From an uncultured Clostridia bacterium (GTDB lineage: Bacteria; Bacillota; Clostridia; Christensenellales; Borkfalkiaceae): a stretch of DNA of 64,000 bases. The notes beneath the pieces are model-generated. The model was not told the origin of the DNA. It did not search any database and saw only the letters and a program-made list of their open reading frames with translations. The position numbers and the translations under genes are program-made. Where the stretch lies: NCBI GenBank assembly GCA_934271255.1, contig CAKQQS010000009.1, positions 21,251 to 85,250 of the forward strand, given 5' to 3'. Positions 14,873 to 25,055 of the stretch are shown here, piece after piece. The stretch's first letter is position 1; each line of letters begins with the position of its first letter.

Positions 14873-17800
14873 ATGCTTAAAAAAATATTAGCCGTTTTAA
14901 TGATATTCGTAATCGCAGTATTATCGACGGGTTGCGGCGCGGATTCTTCCGTAAAAAATCCTACGGAAAACAATAACGCGACCACGCAACTTCCGTTTGA
15001 AGATTCGGGCGAATTGCAATTTATTAAAAGTGATTTGAAGTTTACGCAAGATCAGGTAAAATCTCAAATCAAGGCGGAATACTTACTTGAAAACAAAGGA
15101 TATAAAGACACCGACGAAGTCGTTGCGATATTGTCCGTCGACGGGGACGCGTTGATAGACGATTGTATCGAAAACGACGTCAAAGTTTCCGATTACGTCG
15201 CTAGTTTCGGCGGCATAACGAAAAAGGAAAACATAAAAGGTAAACAAAACGGAATAATCGACAGACTTAAATCCTGCGGATTGATTAAAAACGTATTGTA
15301 CAGATACTCTACGCTTTTAAACGCTGTTGCGGTAACGACGACGTACGGCAATCTCGATAAGATAGAAGGTGTCAGCGGCGTAACTTCCGTCAGCCTTACG
15401 GATACCTACAATTTACCCAAAACGATTGCAAGGGACGCTTCCGCGATAAGAAACGCCGTTGAAATATACGACACGGGTATTTATAATCCGGGCGACGTTC
15501 CCTTTACGGGCGAAGGCACTTCCGTTGCGGTACTCGACTCCGGTTTCGATTGCAGCCATACCGTATTTACCGAACCTTTAAAGACTATTTCGGAAGATAC
15601 TTTGATGCTTAAACAAGACTACATCGAAAGTATTTTGGGCGAAACGAAAGCGATAGGGTTTACGAAAAACTTACAAATATACGACGTATACCAAAACGCT
15701 AAAATACCTTTCGTATACGACTATGCGGATAAAGATAAAGACGTTTACCCGCACGACTCCGAACACGGCACGCACGTCGCGGGTATTATCGGCGGCGCGG
15801 ACGACGTAATTACGGGCGTAGCGAAGTATACCCAACTCGTATTGATGAAAGTTTTCCCCGATCTTGACGCAGGCGGAAGAACGGAAGACATACTTGCCGC
15901 TTTGGAAGACGCGGTATTGATCGGCGTAGACGCGATAAACATGTCGCTCGGTTCTTCGTGCGGATTTACGAGAGAAGGCATAGACGAAGATTTTATCAAT
16001 ATCGTTTACGATAAAATCGACGCAAGCGGTATCAGTCTGATAACGGCGGCGAGCAACAGTTACAACTCTGCGTTCGGTTCCGAACAAGGCAACACGAACA
16101 TGGTTACTAATCCGGACACCGCTACGGTAGGATCTCCTTCGACGTACAGAGCGTCGATGTCCGTCGCTTCGATAAGCGGTACGATGAGCAACTATATGCT
16201 CGCGAACGGCGAACAAATAGTATTCTTCAACGAATCCAACGCGATAACGGGCAAACAAAACCATTTCTTCGATGAAATCTATGCGAAACAAGGTTGGAAC
16301 AAAACCGAAAAGCATACGATAGAATACGTTACCATTCCGGGTATCGGCTCGACGTCCAACTATACGGGGCTCGACCTTAAAGGCAAAATCGCGCTTGTAA
16401 GACGCGGAACGAACACGTTTGAAGAAAAGGCGGCGGCGGCTAAGAAAGCAAAAGCGGCAGCGTGCATAATTTACAACAATATAGACGGCGACATTATGAT
16501 GTCGATGGGTAAAACCGACCATATTCCCACTATTTCGATAAGCAAAGACGACGGTATGAAATTAGCCGACCGTTCAACGGGTACGCTGGAAATATCTTAC
16601 GAGAACGAAGCGGGTCCGTTTATGTCCGACTTTTCGAGTTGGGGGCCCACTCCGAATCTCGAACTTAAACCCGAAATCACCGCTCACGGCGGAAACATTA
16701 AATCGTCCGTACCGGGCGGCGGTTACGACGAACTTTCGGGAACGAGCATGGCTACGCCCAACCTTTGCGGGTTAGTAATACTCATTCGTCAATACTTGAA
16801 AGAAAAGTTCCCCGACTACACGGCAAAACAAAGAACGGTAATGTGTAACCAGATGCTTATGTCTACCGCTACGATTGCGGTAAACGAACAAGGCAACCCA
16901 TATTCGCCCAGAAAACAAGGCGCGGGACTTGCAAGCATTTCGGCGGTATCCAACACGAGAGCGTATCTGACGGTAGACGGTATCGACAGAACGAAACTCG
17001 AACTCAAAGACGATCCGAAGAGAACGGGCGTGTATACGATGAAGTTCAATATCGTAAACATTTCCGATTCGCCCGTATCGTATAATTTGGGAATAATCGG
17101 CATGACCGAAACCGTTTCTACGGCGGACGACAAACACATCGCCGAAAAAGACCAACTTTTGAACGATAATTACACCGCGAAAGTCAACGGAAACGGCAAC
17201 ATCAAAGGCAAACAAGTTACCGTAGACGCAAACGGAACGTTAAGCGTAGAACTCACTTACACGCTCACGAGCGCGGAAAAGAAAATGATAGATTCGTTGT
17301 TCCCGTACGGAATGTACGTCGAAGGATTCGTAACGCTCGATCCCGTAGACGCGAAAGACGTAAAACTCAACGCGCCTTTCCTTGCTTTCTACGGCGACTG
17401 GACGGAAGCGCCCATGTTCGACAAAACGTATTACGAAGTAGAATCGGAAGCGCACGACGGGTCGATCGACGACGACAAGAAGTTGAAAGCGGATTATTAC
17501 GCAACGACTCCTTACGGCTCGTATTACTATAACTACATTATTCCTTTGGGAACTTATTTGTACGAAATGGGCAGCGACTACGATCCCATTCCCGCAAGCG
17601 AAGACCATATCGCGATATCCAACTCTCTCGGAATGATAGACGGTATTTCGGCTGTATACGCGGGACTTTTGCGTAACGCGAAAGAAATGACGTTCACCAT
17701 AACGGACAAACAAACGGGCGAACTCGTATTTGAGAAAATCGACTACAACGCTCGTAAAGCGTACCCCAACGGCGCGACTCCCATTCCGTATTTCGAAAAC

Positions 17801-20800
17801 TTAAAGATTAAATCCGCGGAACTCGGACTCGTAAACAACCGTCAATACGAATTCAAAATGTCGGGACTTCTCGACTACGGCGATGGCGGAGCGGACACCA
17901 ACGTAAGAAACTCGTTCAGTTTTGATTTCTGTCTGGACGACGAAGCGCCCACGCTCGAATCGGTAAGTTACGAAAAGATTTACGACAAGACGTTAAAGAA
18001 AGACAGATACTATATCACTATGGAGATTTACGACAATCAATACGTAATGTCCGTAAGTCCCGTAATGTTCACGTCGAGTTCTTCTTATACGCTCCTTACG
18101 AGCAACCCCATTCCCGTATACAGCGAAAAGGGCGCGGTCAATAAAGTAAGATTTGAAATAACCGATTTCTTGGAAGACCTTTACGACGACGCTATAATAA
18201 CGAGCGGTCTTGCGTTCTCTATTGACGACTACGCGCTTAACTCCAACATTTATATATGTCAACTTCCGGGAACGAGAGGGGACTTCAAGTTCACCAAAGA
18301 CGGCGAAATCGACGGCGAGAAATACACGAGTTTGTCGATTTACGAAGACGAAATCGTAGACTTGACTCAATTCTTGGCAACTTCGGACGCAAGCGTCGAT
18401 TCGGGCAAAGACTATTTGAAATATTTACAATGGTCGTCGTCTAACGAAGGCGTCGCTATCGTAAAAGAAGGTCAGGTTATAGGCGTTTCGGCGGGTAGGG
18501 CAACCATTACCGTAACGGAACAAATGGAACTGAAAAAAGCGGCGATTTTGATTAACGTCAAAGAGCGCGAAAAGAAAGAACCCGAAACGACGGCTACCGT
18601 AAGAACGAGTCTTATGTCGAACAACAACGTCGAAGACGTGAATAACGAAACGTTGAAATCCATAAGGTTTTCGCATTTAGACACGAAGTTCGCTTATTCG
18701 AGAGCCGCTCAGACGAGCAAGATAGGCAAGACGGGCGACAGAGTATTCGTCAACGAATACAAAGGCGCGCTTTCGTGCTATCCGGGCGAACAATTTACGC
18801 TTGCTTACGACATAGAACCGTGGTACGTTTCGGACAGATACACGGTAACTTATAAATCGTCAAGACCTAACATCGCGAAAATTGACGACGACGGAAGAAC
18901 CGTTGTTGCGTTAGCGAAAGGCACGACGATAATAACCGCCGAATGTACGGACAAAGAAACGGGCAAAACTTCTAATATCATGGCGAAACTTTCGCTCACG
19001 GTAAACAGCGAGTTTATTATCGAAAACAGAATGCTCGTCGCTTATAAAGGGCTCGGCGGAACGGTAACCATTCCGGACGACGAAGGTATTTTGTATATCG
19101 GCGCGTATGCGTTCTGCTTGTACACGACGGATCAAACGATAGAAGTAACGGAAGACGATTACGACAAAAACAAGATTCCCGCGACCAACACTTCCGTAAC
19201 GAAAGTAATAATACCCGAAGGCGTCGAAGAAATACAAAAATACGCGTTCTACAACTGTCAGCATTTGAAAGAAGTAGTAATGCCGGACACCGTCAAGTAT
19301 ATAAGAGAGTTTGCTTTCTATAACGACGCGAAACTTACGACGATTACCACTACGGGCGCGAAAGGCAACAACGTTCTGACGGTTGCAAGACAAGCGTTCG
19401 ACGGCTGCGTTTCGCTTGAAGAATACCCGTTTACGAATGCTTACGCTTTGGGCGTTAAAGCGTTTAACGGATGTACGTCCCTTGCTTACGCGGATTTAAG
19501 AAAGATCAGAAACTCCGGTGAAAGAGCGTTCCAGGGCTGTACTTCGCTTACCGAAGTAAGCATGAATAAAGACACCAAACTTGCCGAATATATGTTCGCA
19601 AAATCTGGCTTGACGCAAGTAGACGTGTACCCGCTCGTAGGTATTCCCGAATACTGTTTCGCCGCGTGCGAAAACCTGACGACCGTCAATATTCATAACG
19701 GTAAAGACGAAGTCGCGGGGCTTAAAGGAAAGCCTATCGAGTATATAGGGCTCGGCGCGTTCTATCAATGCAAAAACCTTACGGAAGTAAATATATTAGG
19801 AAAAGTCAACGCAATCAACGACTACGCGTTCTTTGAATGCAGCGCGCTTACCGAGTTTACGTTACCCGACAACGCGGTAGAAATCGGTTCGGGCGTGTTC
19901 AAGGGCGCGACGGCATTGACGACGTTACGCTTTTTGAAAGACACGGACGTAACGTCTTTCGGCGGGGCGACGTTTGACGGAACAGCGTTAAGCAATTTCG
20001 TTATAGACGAGAACAACGCTATTTATTCGACGGACGGCAACCTTTTGGTTAAAGGCGGCAACACCGTTGTCCTTGCAAGTTTGACTCACGACTTCGGCAA
20101 TTATTCGCTCGACGCCAAATACGGTAAAGTAGCGAACGGCGCGTTCAGCGGCGCAAGAATTACGAAGATTACGTTCAATTCTCAAACCGTCGAGATAGGC
20201 GACTTCGCGTTTGCAAGTTGTTCGGATCTTACCGAAATAGACTTCGGTACGGCTAGCGACGTAATCGTCGGCTCGAACGCTTTCAGACACGACAACGCGA
20301 TAACGATAGTCAAAGGGCTTGAAAAAGTTTCCGAAATCGGCAGTTACGCATTCGCTAACACGACGATAAAAGACGTAACGCTTAAAAACGGCGTAATCGC
20401 AAACGAAGGCGCGTTCTTCGCGTCGGACGTTAAGAACGTAACGTTGCTCGGCGACGCAACTCTCGACTTCGGCGTGTTCCAGTCGTGCTTATCGCTCGAA
20501 AAGGTAATCATGCCCGAACAGGCGTCGAAAATAACGTTCGGAGTATGCTGTTTCGCGGGCGACACTAATTTGACTACGATAGATTTAAGCAAGATTGCAA
20601 GCGGAAAAATCGAAAAAGAAACGTTCTTTAATTGTATAAAACTCGCGGCGGCTAACCTTACGAATATAACGGAAATAGGCGACTACGCGTTCGCAAACTG
20701 CGCTAACCTTAAATCGGTAAATATGCCCGTCGTCGAAAGCATCGGCGAAGCGGCGTTCGCGCAATACGGCGACGATTATTCCGCTCCTACGTTTATAAGC

Positions 20801-22420
20801 GTAACTTTCCCCGAAACTTTAAAGAGAATCGGCGAAGCGGCATTCGCGAAATGCAAAGGGTTAAAAACGGTAGTTTTACCGTCGTCGCTGGAAGAAACGG
20901 GCGACTATACGTTCGTATACTGCGAAGCAATCGAAACGGTAACTCTTCCCGACAATTTCAAGAAAATATCGAAGTTTATGTTCGCGGGTTGTAAAAACCT
21001 TAAAGTCATCAACCTTGAAAACGTCGAAGAAATAGGGGACTACTCGTTCACGGACGACGAATCGCTTTCGTCGGTAACGTTGACGAGCGCAAAGAAAGTA
21101 GGACTCGGAGCGTTCGCGTCGTGTATGTTGTCTTGCAACATTACGGCTCCCGAATTGACAGAACTCGGTTCTTACGCGTTCCAGAACACTTTGGTTGCGG
21201 GCGCGGATATGCCTAAACTTCAAGTTATAGGCGAAGGCGCGTTCAACGACTGTTTGTTACTCGGCGAATTCGTATTCGGCAACGATTTGAAACAAATAGG
21301 ACCTTTCGCGTTCACGGGCTGTACAAACCTTAACGACTACTATTTCGTTAAGGACGGCAAAAAGACGAACGACGGCGTTATCAACGACTACGCTACTTTA
21401 ATAGACGGCGTGTTGTATACCAAACTTAAAAACGGCAAAACGCAACTTTCGTCCGTACCGCAAAACAAAAACATTAAAGAGTTGGTTGTAGCGGACGGCA
21501 CGTCGAGAATCGACTACTACGCGGGTAACAAAAACGTGTACGTCGAAAAGATAGTCCTTCCCGACTCGATGAGAATTATCGGCAACTACGCGTTCTACGG
21601 CTATAAAAACCTTAAAACGGTCGAGTTCAGATCGGTAATCGCTCCCTCGTTGGAAGATTTCTACAACAAAGACGCAAAACTTTCCGAAACGGATCCCGGC
21701 TACGATATTTTACACAATCAATTCGGATTGTTCAAGTTGGAACTCTACTACTTTACGTTTATCGACATGGTCGGCAAAAACTCTCCGATCGAGATGGTGC
21801 TTCCGTCTAACGACGATATAAAAGGGTACGACTCGACGGTATTCAAAGCGTACTTCGGCAAAGTCGAAGACTCTGCGAGAAGCGGTTACGTAGCGCAGGA
21901 AAAAGTCATGATAGATTTCGTTGAATACGCCGGCAAAGTACTTGAAATCAAAAAGGTATCGCTGACGGACGAAAAGGTAATAACCAACGCGGTAAACGCG
22001 TATAACGCGGTAACGCAGAATTATAAAGATTACGGTATTACCGAAACGGAATGGAACGCAATGGTAACGGCTGTCAAATCGGCAAAGACGGAACTTGCTT
22101 CGCTTAAACTTAAAAACGCAAGCAAGAAAGTACAAGAGATTCAGAACAGAATCAACGAACTTCCCGACGTGTATACGCCTAAACTCAACGACGTTCTCGA
22201 CGAATTGACGTTAGAGATAAACGAATTACAACCGAAGGAAAGAGAAATACTCGACTTGACTAAATATACAACCCTTGTCGACGCAAGAGAAAACTATCAG
22301 GAAAGCGACCACCCCGTTAAGAAAGGTTGCAGATGCGGTATCATAACCTTGTCAAGCGCGATTGCGATTATCGCAACCATCGCTTCGGCAGTTATACTTT
22401 GTAATAAAAAGGAAAGATGA
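14873..22420 (+). CDS. Giant cell-surface subtilisin-like (S8) protease with BspA-type leucine-rich repeats
   Basis: A protein of 2515 residues. Seen: lipoprotein signal (lipobox STGC, Cys21); an N-terminal region that may act as a propeptide; the S8 triad D222 (AVLDSGFD), H298 (EHGTHVAG) and S625 (SGTSMATP) with the oxyanion region AASNS; a PA domain at about 500-545 inserted before the serine; Big_2-like Ig domains at about 1150-1230 and 1290-1380; a long run of BspA-type repeats (AFYNC, AFANC, AFAKC) at about 1395-2260; a helical stretch with FIVAR-like features; and a C-terminal hydrophobic helix at about 2489-2509 followed by KKER. It should cut extracellular protein, and the neighbouring Opp system could import the peptides. 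Start: ATG after AAAGGAG. Confidence 0.88.
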   Translation: MLKKILAVLMIFVIAVLSTGCGADSSVKNPTENNNATTQLPFEDSGELQFIKSDLKFTQDQVKSQIKAEYLLENKGYKDTDEVVAILSVDGDALIDDCIENDVKVSDYVASFGGITKKENIKGKQNGIIDRLKSCGLIKNVLYRYSTLLNAVAVTTTYGNLDKIEGVSGVTSVSLTDTYNLPKTIARDASAIRNAVEIYDTGIYNPGDVPFTGEGTSVAVLDSGFDCSHTVFTEPLKTISEDTLMLKQDYIESILGETKAIGFTKNLQIYDVYQNAKIPFVYDYADKDKDVYPHDSEHGTHVAGIIGGADDVITGVAKYTQLVLMKVFPDLDAGGRTEDILAALEDAVLIGVDAINMSLGSSCGFTREGIDEDFINIVYDKIDASGISLITAASNSYNSAFGSEQGNTNMVTNPDTATVGSPSTYRASMSVASISGTMSNYMLANGEQIVFFNESNAITGKQNHFFDEIYAKQGWNKTEKHTIEYVTIPGIGSTSNYTGLDLKGKIALVRRGTNTFEEKAAAAKKAKAAACIIYNNIDGDIMMSMGKTDHIPTISISKDDGMKLADRSTGTLEISYENEAGPFMSDFSSWGPTPNLELKPEITAHGGNIKSSVPGGGYDELSGTSMATPNLCGLVILIRQYLKEKFPDYTAKQRTVMCNQMLMSTATIAVNEQGNPYSPRKQGAGLASISAVSNTRAYLTVDGIDRTKLELKDDPKRTGVYTMKFNIVNISDSPVSYNLGIIGMTETVSTADDKHIAEKDQLLNDNYTAKVNGNGNIKGKQVTVDANGTLSVELTYTLTSAEKKMIDSLFPYGMYVEGFVTLDPVDAKDVKLNAPFLAFYGDWTEAPMFDKTYYEVESEAHDGSIDDDKKLKADYYATTPYGSYYYNYIIPLGTYLYEMGSDYDPIPASEDHIAISNSLGMIDGISAVYAGLLRNAKEMTFTITDKQTGELVFEKIDYNARKAYPNGATPIPYFENLKIKSAELGLVNNRQYEFKMSGLLDYGDGGADTNVRNSFSFDFCLDDEAPTLESVSYEKIYDKTLKKDRYYITMEIYDNQYVMSVSPVMFTSSSSYTLLTSNPIPVYSEKGAVNKVRFEITDFLEDLYDDAIITSGLAFSIDDYALNSNIYICQLPGTRGDFKFTKDGEIDGEKYTSLSIYEDEIVDLTQFLATSDASVDSGKDYLKYLQWSSSNEGVAIVKEGQVIGVSAGRATITVTEQMELKKAAILINVKEREKKEPETTATVRTSLMSNNNVEDVNNETLKSIRFSHLDTKFAYSRAAQTSKIGKTGDRVFVNEYKGALSCYPGEQFTLAYDIEPWYVSDRYTVTYKSSRPNIAKIDDDGRTVVALAKGTTIITAECTDKETGKTSNIMAKLSLTVNSEFIIENRMLVAYKGLGGTVTIPDDEGILYIGAYAFCLYTTDQTIEVTEDDYDKNKIPATNTSVTKVIIPEGVEEIQKYAFYNCQHLKEVVMPDTVKYIREFAFYNDAKLTTITTTGAKGNNVLTVARQAFDGCVSLEEYPFTNAYALGVKAFNGCTSLAYADLRKIRNSGERAFQGCTSLTEVSMNKDTKLAEYMFAKSGLTQVDVYPLVGIPEYCFAACENLTTVNIHNGKDEVAGLKGKPIEYIGLGAFYQCKNLTEVNILGKVNAINDYAFFECSALTEFTLPDNAVEIGSGVFKGATALTTLRFLKDTDVTSFGGATFDGTALSNFVIDENNAIYSTDGNLLVKGGNTVVLASLTHDFGNYSLDAKYGKVANGAFSGARITKITFNSQTVEIGDFAFASCSDLTEIDFGTASDVIVGSNAFRHDNAITIVKGLEKVSEIGSYAFANTTIKDVTLKNGVIANEGAFFASDVKNVTLLGDATLDFGVFQSCLSLEKVIMPEQASKITFGVCCFAGDTNLTTIDLSKIASGKIEKETFFNCIKLAAANLTNITEIGDYAFANCANLKSVNMPVVESIGEAAFAQYGDDYSAPTFISVTFPETLKRIGEAAFAKCKGLKTVVLPSSLEETGDYTFVYCEAIETVTLPDNFKKISKFMFAGCKNLKVINLENVEEIGDYSFTDDESLSSVTLTSAKKVGLGAFASCMLSCNITAPELTELGSYAFQNTLVAGADMPKLQVIGEGAFNDCLLLGEFVFGNDLKQIGPFAFTGCTNLNDYYFVKDGKKTNDGVINDYATLIDGVLYTKLKNGKTQLSSVPQNKNIKELVVADGTSRIDYYAGNKNVYVEKIVLPDSMRIIGNYAFYGYKNLKTVEFRSVIAPSLEDFYNKDAKLSETDPGYDILHNQFGLFKLELYYFTFIDMVGKNSPIEMVLPSNDDIKGYDSTVFKAYFGKVEDSARSGYVAQEKVMIDFVEYAGKVLEIKKVSLTDEKVITNAVNAYNAVTQNYKDYGITETEWNAMVTAVKSAKTELASLKLKNASKKVQEIQNRINELPDVYTPKLNDVLDELTLEINELQPKEREILDLTKYTTLVDARENYQESDHPVKKGCRCGIITLSSAIAIIATIASAVILCNKKER
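19050..21660 (+). repeat. Array of BspA-like leucine-rich repeats inside the protease gene
   Basis: Units of roughly 22-24 residues recur, each with an alternating pattern such as EIGDYAFANCANLKSVNMP or RIGEAAFAKCKGLKTVVLP. The family forms a curved solenoid used for binding host or bacterial ligands. The units have diverged at DNA level, so it is an old array and not a recent expansion. Confidence 0.8.
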
Positions 22421-25026
22421 AAATGAAGAAAATAATCAGTATACTATTAGTAGTATTTATGTTGTTTTCGGTTACCGGTTGCGGAAAGAAAAACAAAGGC
22501 GGTTTAACCGCGCCGACTAACGTTTCGGTTACTGCCGACGGCAAGGTAACATGGGACGACGTTAAGGGCGCAACTGGTTACGTGGTTACGGTAAACGGCG
22601 CGGAATATACCGCGTCGGGATCGCCTTTCACTATTCCCGACACGACGACGACCGCCGTTATAACGGTCAAAGCAACCAACGGTACGGCGGTTTCGCCCGA
22701 TTCGGCAAACTGTATATTTACGGGTACGGGTAAAAAGTTGCAAGCGCCCACGGGCGTAACGGTATCGGACAACGGTTTGATTAGTTGGAACACCGTAGAA
22801 GACGCAACGGGCTACGTCGTATCCATAAACGGAACGGAATACAACACTTCCGGAACGACGTTCTCGCTCGAAAGTCTTTACGACGACGCTAAAATAACGG
22901 TCAGAGCGACAAACGGCAGAACGTTTTCCGCTCCGTCCGCGACGTATACGTACAAGGCGAAAAAACTCACCGTAACGATAAGCGGCAAAGATATGGTTCC
23001 CAGCGGAAAATCCATAACTCTTACGGCAACCGTTCAGGGCGCGCCGACCAGCGCGGTAAAGTGGTCGATAGTAAACGGGGGCGAATATGCAACCGTTTCC
23101 GCCGACGGTAAATTGAGCGCGAAAGAAGTTACGGAAAATCGTTCCGTAACGGTAAGAGCGACGAGCGTTGCCGACGGCAAAACTTACGCCGACAAAAAGA
23201 TTGCCGTAAGAACGAAAACCCAACTCACGCAAGACATGCTCGACGTGTTTAACGGACTCGACACCATAGCGTTCGACGGGTATATAACGATTGATTTGTA
23301 CGACATCGACAATTCTTCTACGAAAGTAGAAAGTTCTTACGTCATTCCCAACGTCAAAACGGCGATGAACGGAACGAACTGGTACGCGGAATACTCGGTA
23401 GACGCGAATTACGGCGTACAAAAGAATCTTTACATCAAAAACAACGGCGGATACGCTTGCGAAATAGGCGTAGACTTTATGAACAACGAAGAATACTTCC
23501 CGATAACCGAGTCCGACGGCTCGAAAATCGCTTGGGAAGATTCGGGTTATATCAATAATTTCAAAGACTTAAAACTCGAAAACTTCACGTTCGACGAAAG
23601 TTTGTGGGCTTGGAAATGGAACGGCGATATTTCGTTCGTACAAAAAGTCGTTACTTCCGCTAACCCGTACGATTTCGTACCGACGAATCTTTGCCTTATA
23701 GTAGAAGACGGCGAAGTAATGGGTATAACGTCCGTTTCCGAAAACGACTACACCCTTGCTTACGGGTACAGAGCGATTCAGGAACTCACCGTTTTGATAA
23801 CGTACGATAAGACTAAGGTAGACGTACCTACGATAACGAAGTTCGAATACAAGGAAGACGTACACGCTCCTCTTAAAGAAGCGATCGAAAACATGAAGGC
23901 TTTAAACTCGTATAAAGTAGATTTCTTGTTAGACGATTACAACGTAATGGTCGGCGGAGAAACGGTTACGGGCTTTAAAGAAACGGTAACGCCCGACTTG
24001 TGTTATTTCGAAGCGTACGCGGGCGCGGACAAAACGCCTACGGGCGATAACTACGGATACAAAAAGATAAACGACAACTTGTACAACGCGTTCGTGAAAG
24101 GGGACGTCGACGGATTCAGAGCGACGAGAGCGTACGAAGCGGATTTCGGCGAAGCGAAACCGGGATTCGGATTCGTTTCCGAAATATTCACGGGCTACGC
24201 GTTACTTGAAACGCAAGCGGGATCGGGCGTATACGACGGAAGAGTATATTACGTCAACGAAGTAATGAGCCCGGTTGCAAGCGAGTTCTATTACGGGCTC
24301 GGCAACGACGTTCAACTTTACGGCGTGTTCGCGCAACAAGGCACTGTAAAAGGAATAAACGGCAGCCAACCGTTTACGCCGTTTTTGACGGTAGAACAAG
24401 TAAACGGCAAATGGTATATTACCGGCGCGTGTTTCCATTACTATTTAGGTTATATGTACGGCGTGGTATTTATTGAATACAGCGATTTCGACGCCGCTAC
24501 GATAAGTACGAGCGTAACCGACAAACTTTCGGAACTTGCCGTACGTCAGACTCCCGTAAGTTACAACGAAATGGAAGTCATAGTATCCAACGATCCTACG
24601 GCTACCGCAGACTACAACCTTAACGCGCTCGAATATTTCGCTTCCGTATTCAAAGCGGACGAATACAAAGCCGCTAAGGCAATCGAAGACGAAACGGCAA
24701 GAAAGAACGCGATCGACGCGTTGAAAGAAGAAATGAAAGAAAAGATTCCTTTCTTCGGCAACGTACTCGGCGACACGTTCGGGCTTGCGATGACTCAACT
24801 TTATATGCCCGGCGGTCAAAACATAGCGAAATTCGCGCTTCAAATGTATTACGACGTACCGCTCGATACGAACTACACGATAGAATCGTCCGTCAAGAAG
24901 GTATGCGAATATCTTGAAAGTTTAGGTTTCGTTAAAGACGCTTACGGTTCGTATTATAAAGACGATATAGGCATACGTCCTATGGACAAAGATTTAGATA
25001 TGATGATTTACGTCTGGAAAGTATAA
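22417..25026 (+). CDS. Surface lipoprotein with fibronectin III-like and Big_2-like domains
   Basis: A protein of 869 residues. Lipobox VTGC with Cys22. Two related beta-sandwich units follow at about 30-105 and 108-185; both contain the series APTNVSV or APTGVTV, then ATGYVVTVNG or ATGYVVSING, a fibronectin III-like pattern. A Big_2-like unit lies at about 188-265 (TLTATVQGAPTSAVKWSIVNG). The remaining 600 residues are not recognised; they are mostly beta-rich and have no clear catalytic motif. Its ATG overlaps the protease stop by four bases, so the two are co-translated. Confidence 0.65.
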   Translation: MKMKKIISILLVVFMLFSVTGCGKKNKGGLTAPTNVSVTADGKVTWDDVKGATGYVVTVNGAEYTASGSPFTIPDTTTTAVITVKATNGTAVSPDSANCIFTGTGKKLQAPTGVTVSDNGLISWNTVEDATGYVVSINGTEYNTSGTTFSLESLYDDAKITVRATNGRTFSAPSATYTYKAKKLTVTISGKDMVPSGKSITLTATVQGAPTSAVKWSIVNGGEYATVSADGKLSAKEVTENRSVTVRATSVADGKTYADKKIAVRTKTQLTQDMLDVFNGLDTIAFDGYITIDLYDIDNSSTKVESSYVIPNVKTAMNGTNWYAEYSVDANYGVQKNLYIKNNGGYACEIGVDFMNNEEYFPITESDGSKIAWEDSGYINNFKDLKLENFTFDESLWAWKWNGDISFVQKVVTSANPYDFVPTNLCLIVEDGEVMGITSVSENDYTLAYGYRAIQELTVLITYDKTKVDVPTITKFEYKEDVHAPLKEAIENMKALNSYKVDFLLDDYNVMVGGETVTGFKETVTPDLCYFEAYAGADKTPTGDNYGYKKINDNLYNAFVKGDVDGFRATRAYEADFGEAKPGFGFVSEIFTGYALLETQAGSGVYDGRVYYVNEVMSPVASEFYYGLGNDVQLYGVFAQQGTVKGINGSQPFTPFLTVEQVNGKWYITGACFHYYLGYMYGVVFIEYSDFDAATISTSVTDKLSELAVRQTPVSYNEMEVIVSNDPTATADYNLNALEYFASVFKADEYKAAKAIEDETARKNAIDALKEEMKEKIPFFGNVLGDTFGLAMTQLYMPGGQNIAKFALQMYYDVPLDTNYTIESSVKKVCEYLESLGFVKDAYGSYYKDDIGIRPMDKDLDMMIYVWKV

Positions 25027-25055
25027 TCATACGATAATTTAAAGGAGATACAAAA

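Noticed and set aside
15671..16522. Long open frame on the - strand inside the protease gene, and similar ones at 22504-23421 and 25008-25970
   Set aside because: They mirror the codon bias of the + strand genes, are rich in Arg, Tyr and Phe, have no ribosome binding sites and match no family. They are shadows of the coding strand.
19050..21660. CRISPR-like regular repeats
   Set aside because: The regularity is at protein level (leucine-rich repeats) and the DNA units have diverged. No CRISPR array or cas gene is visible in the window.
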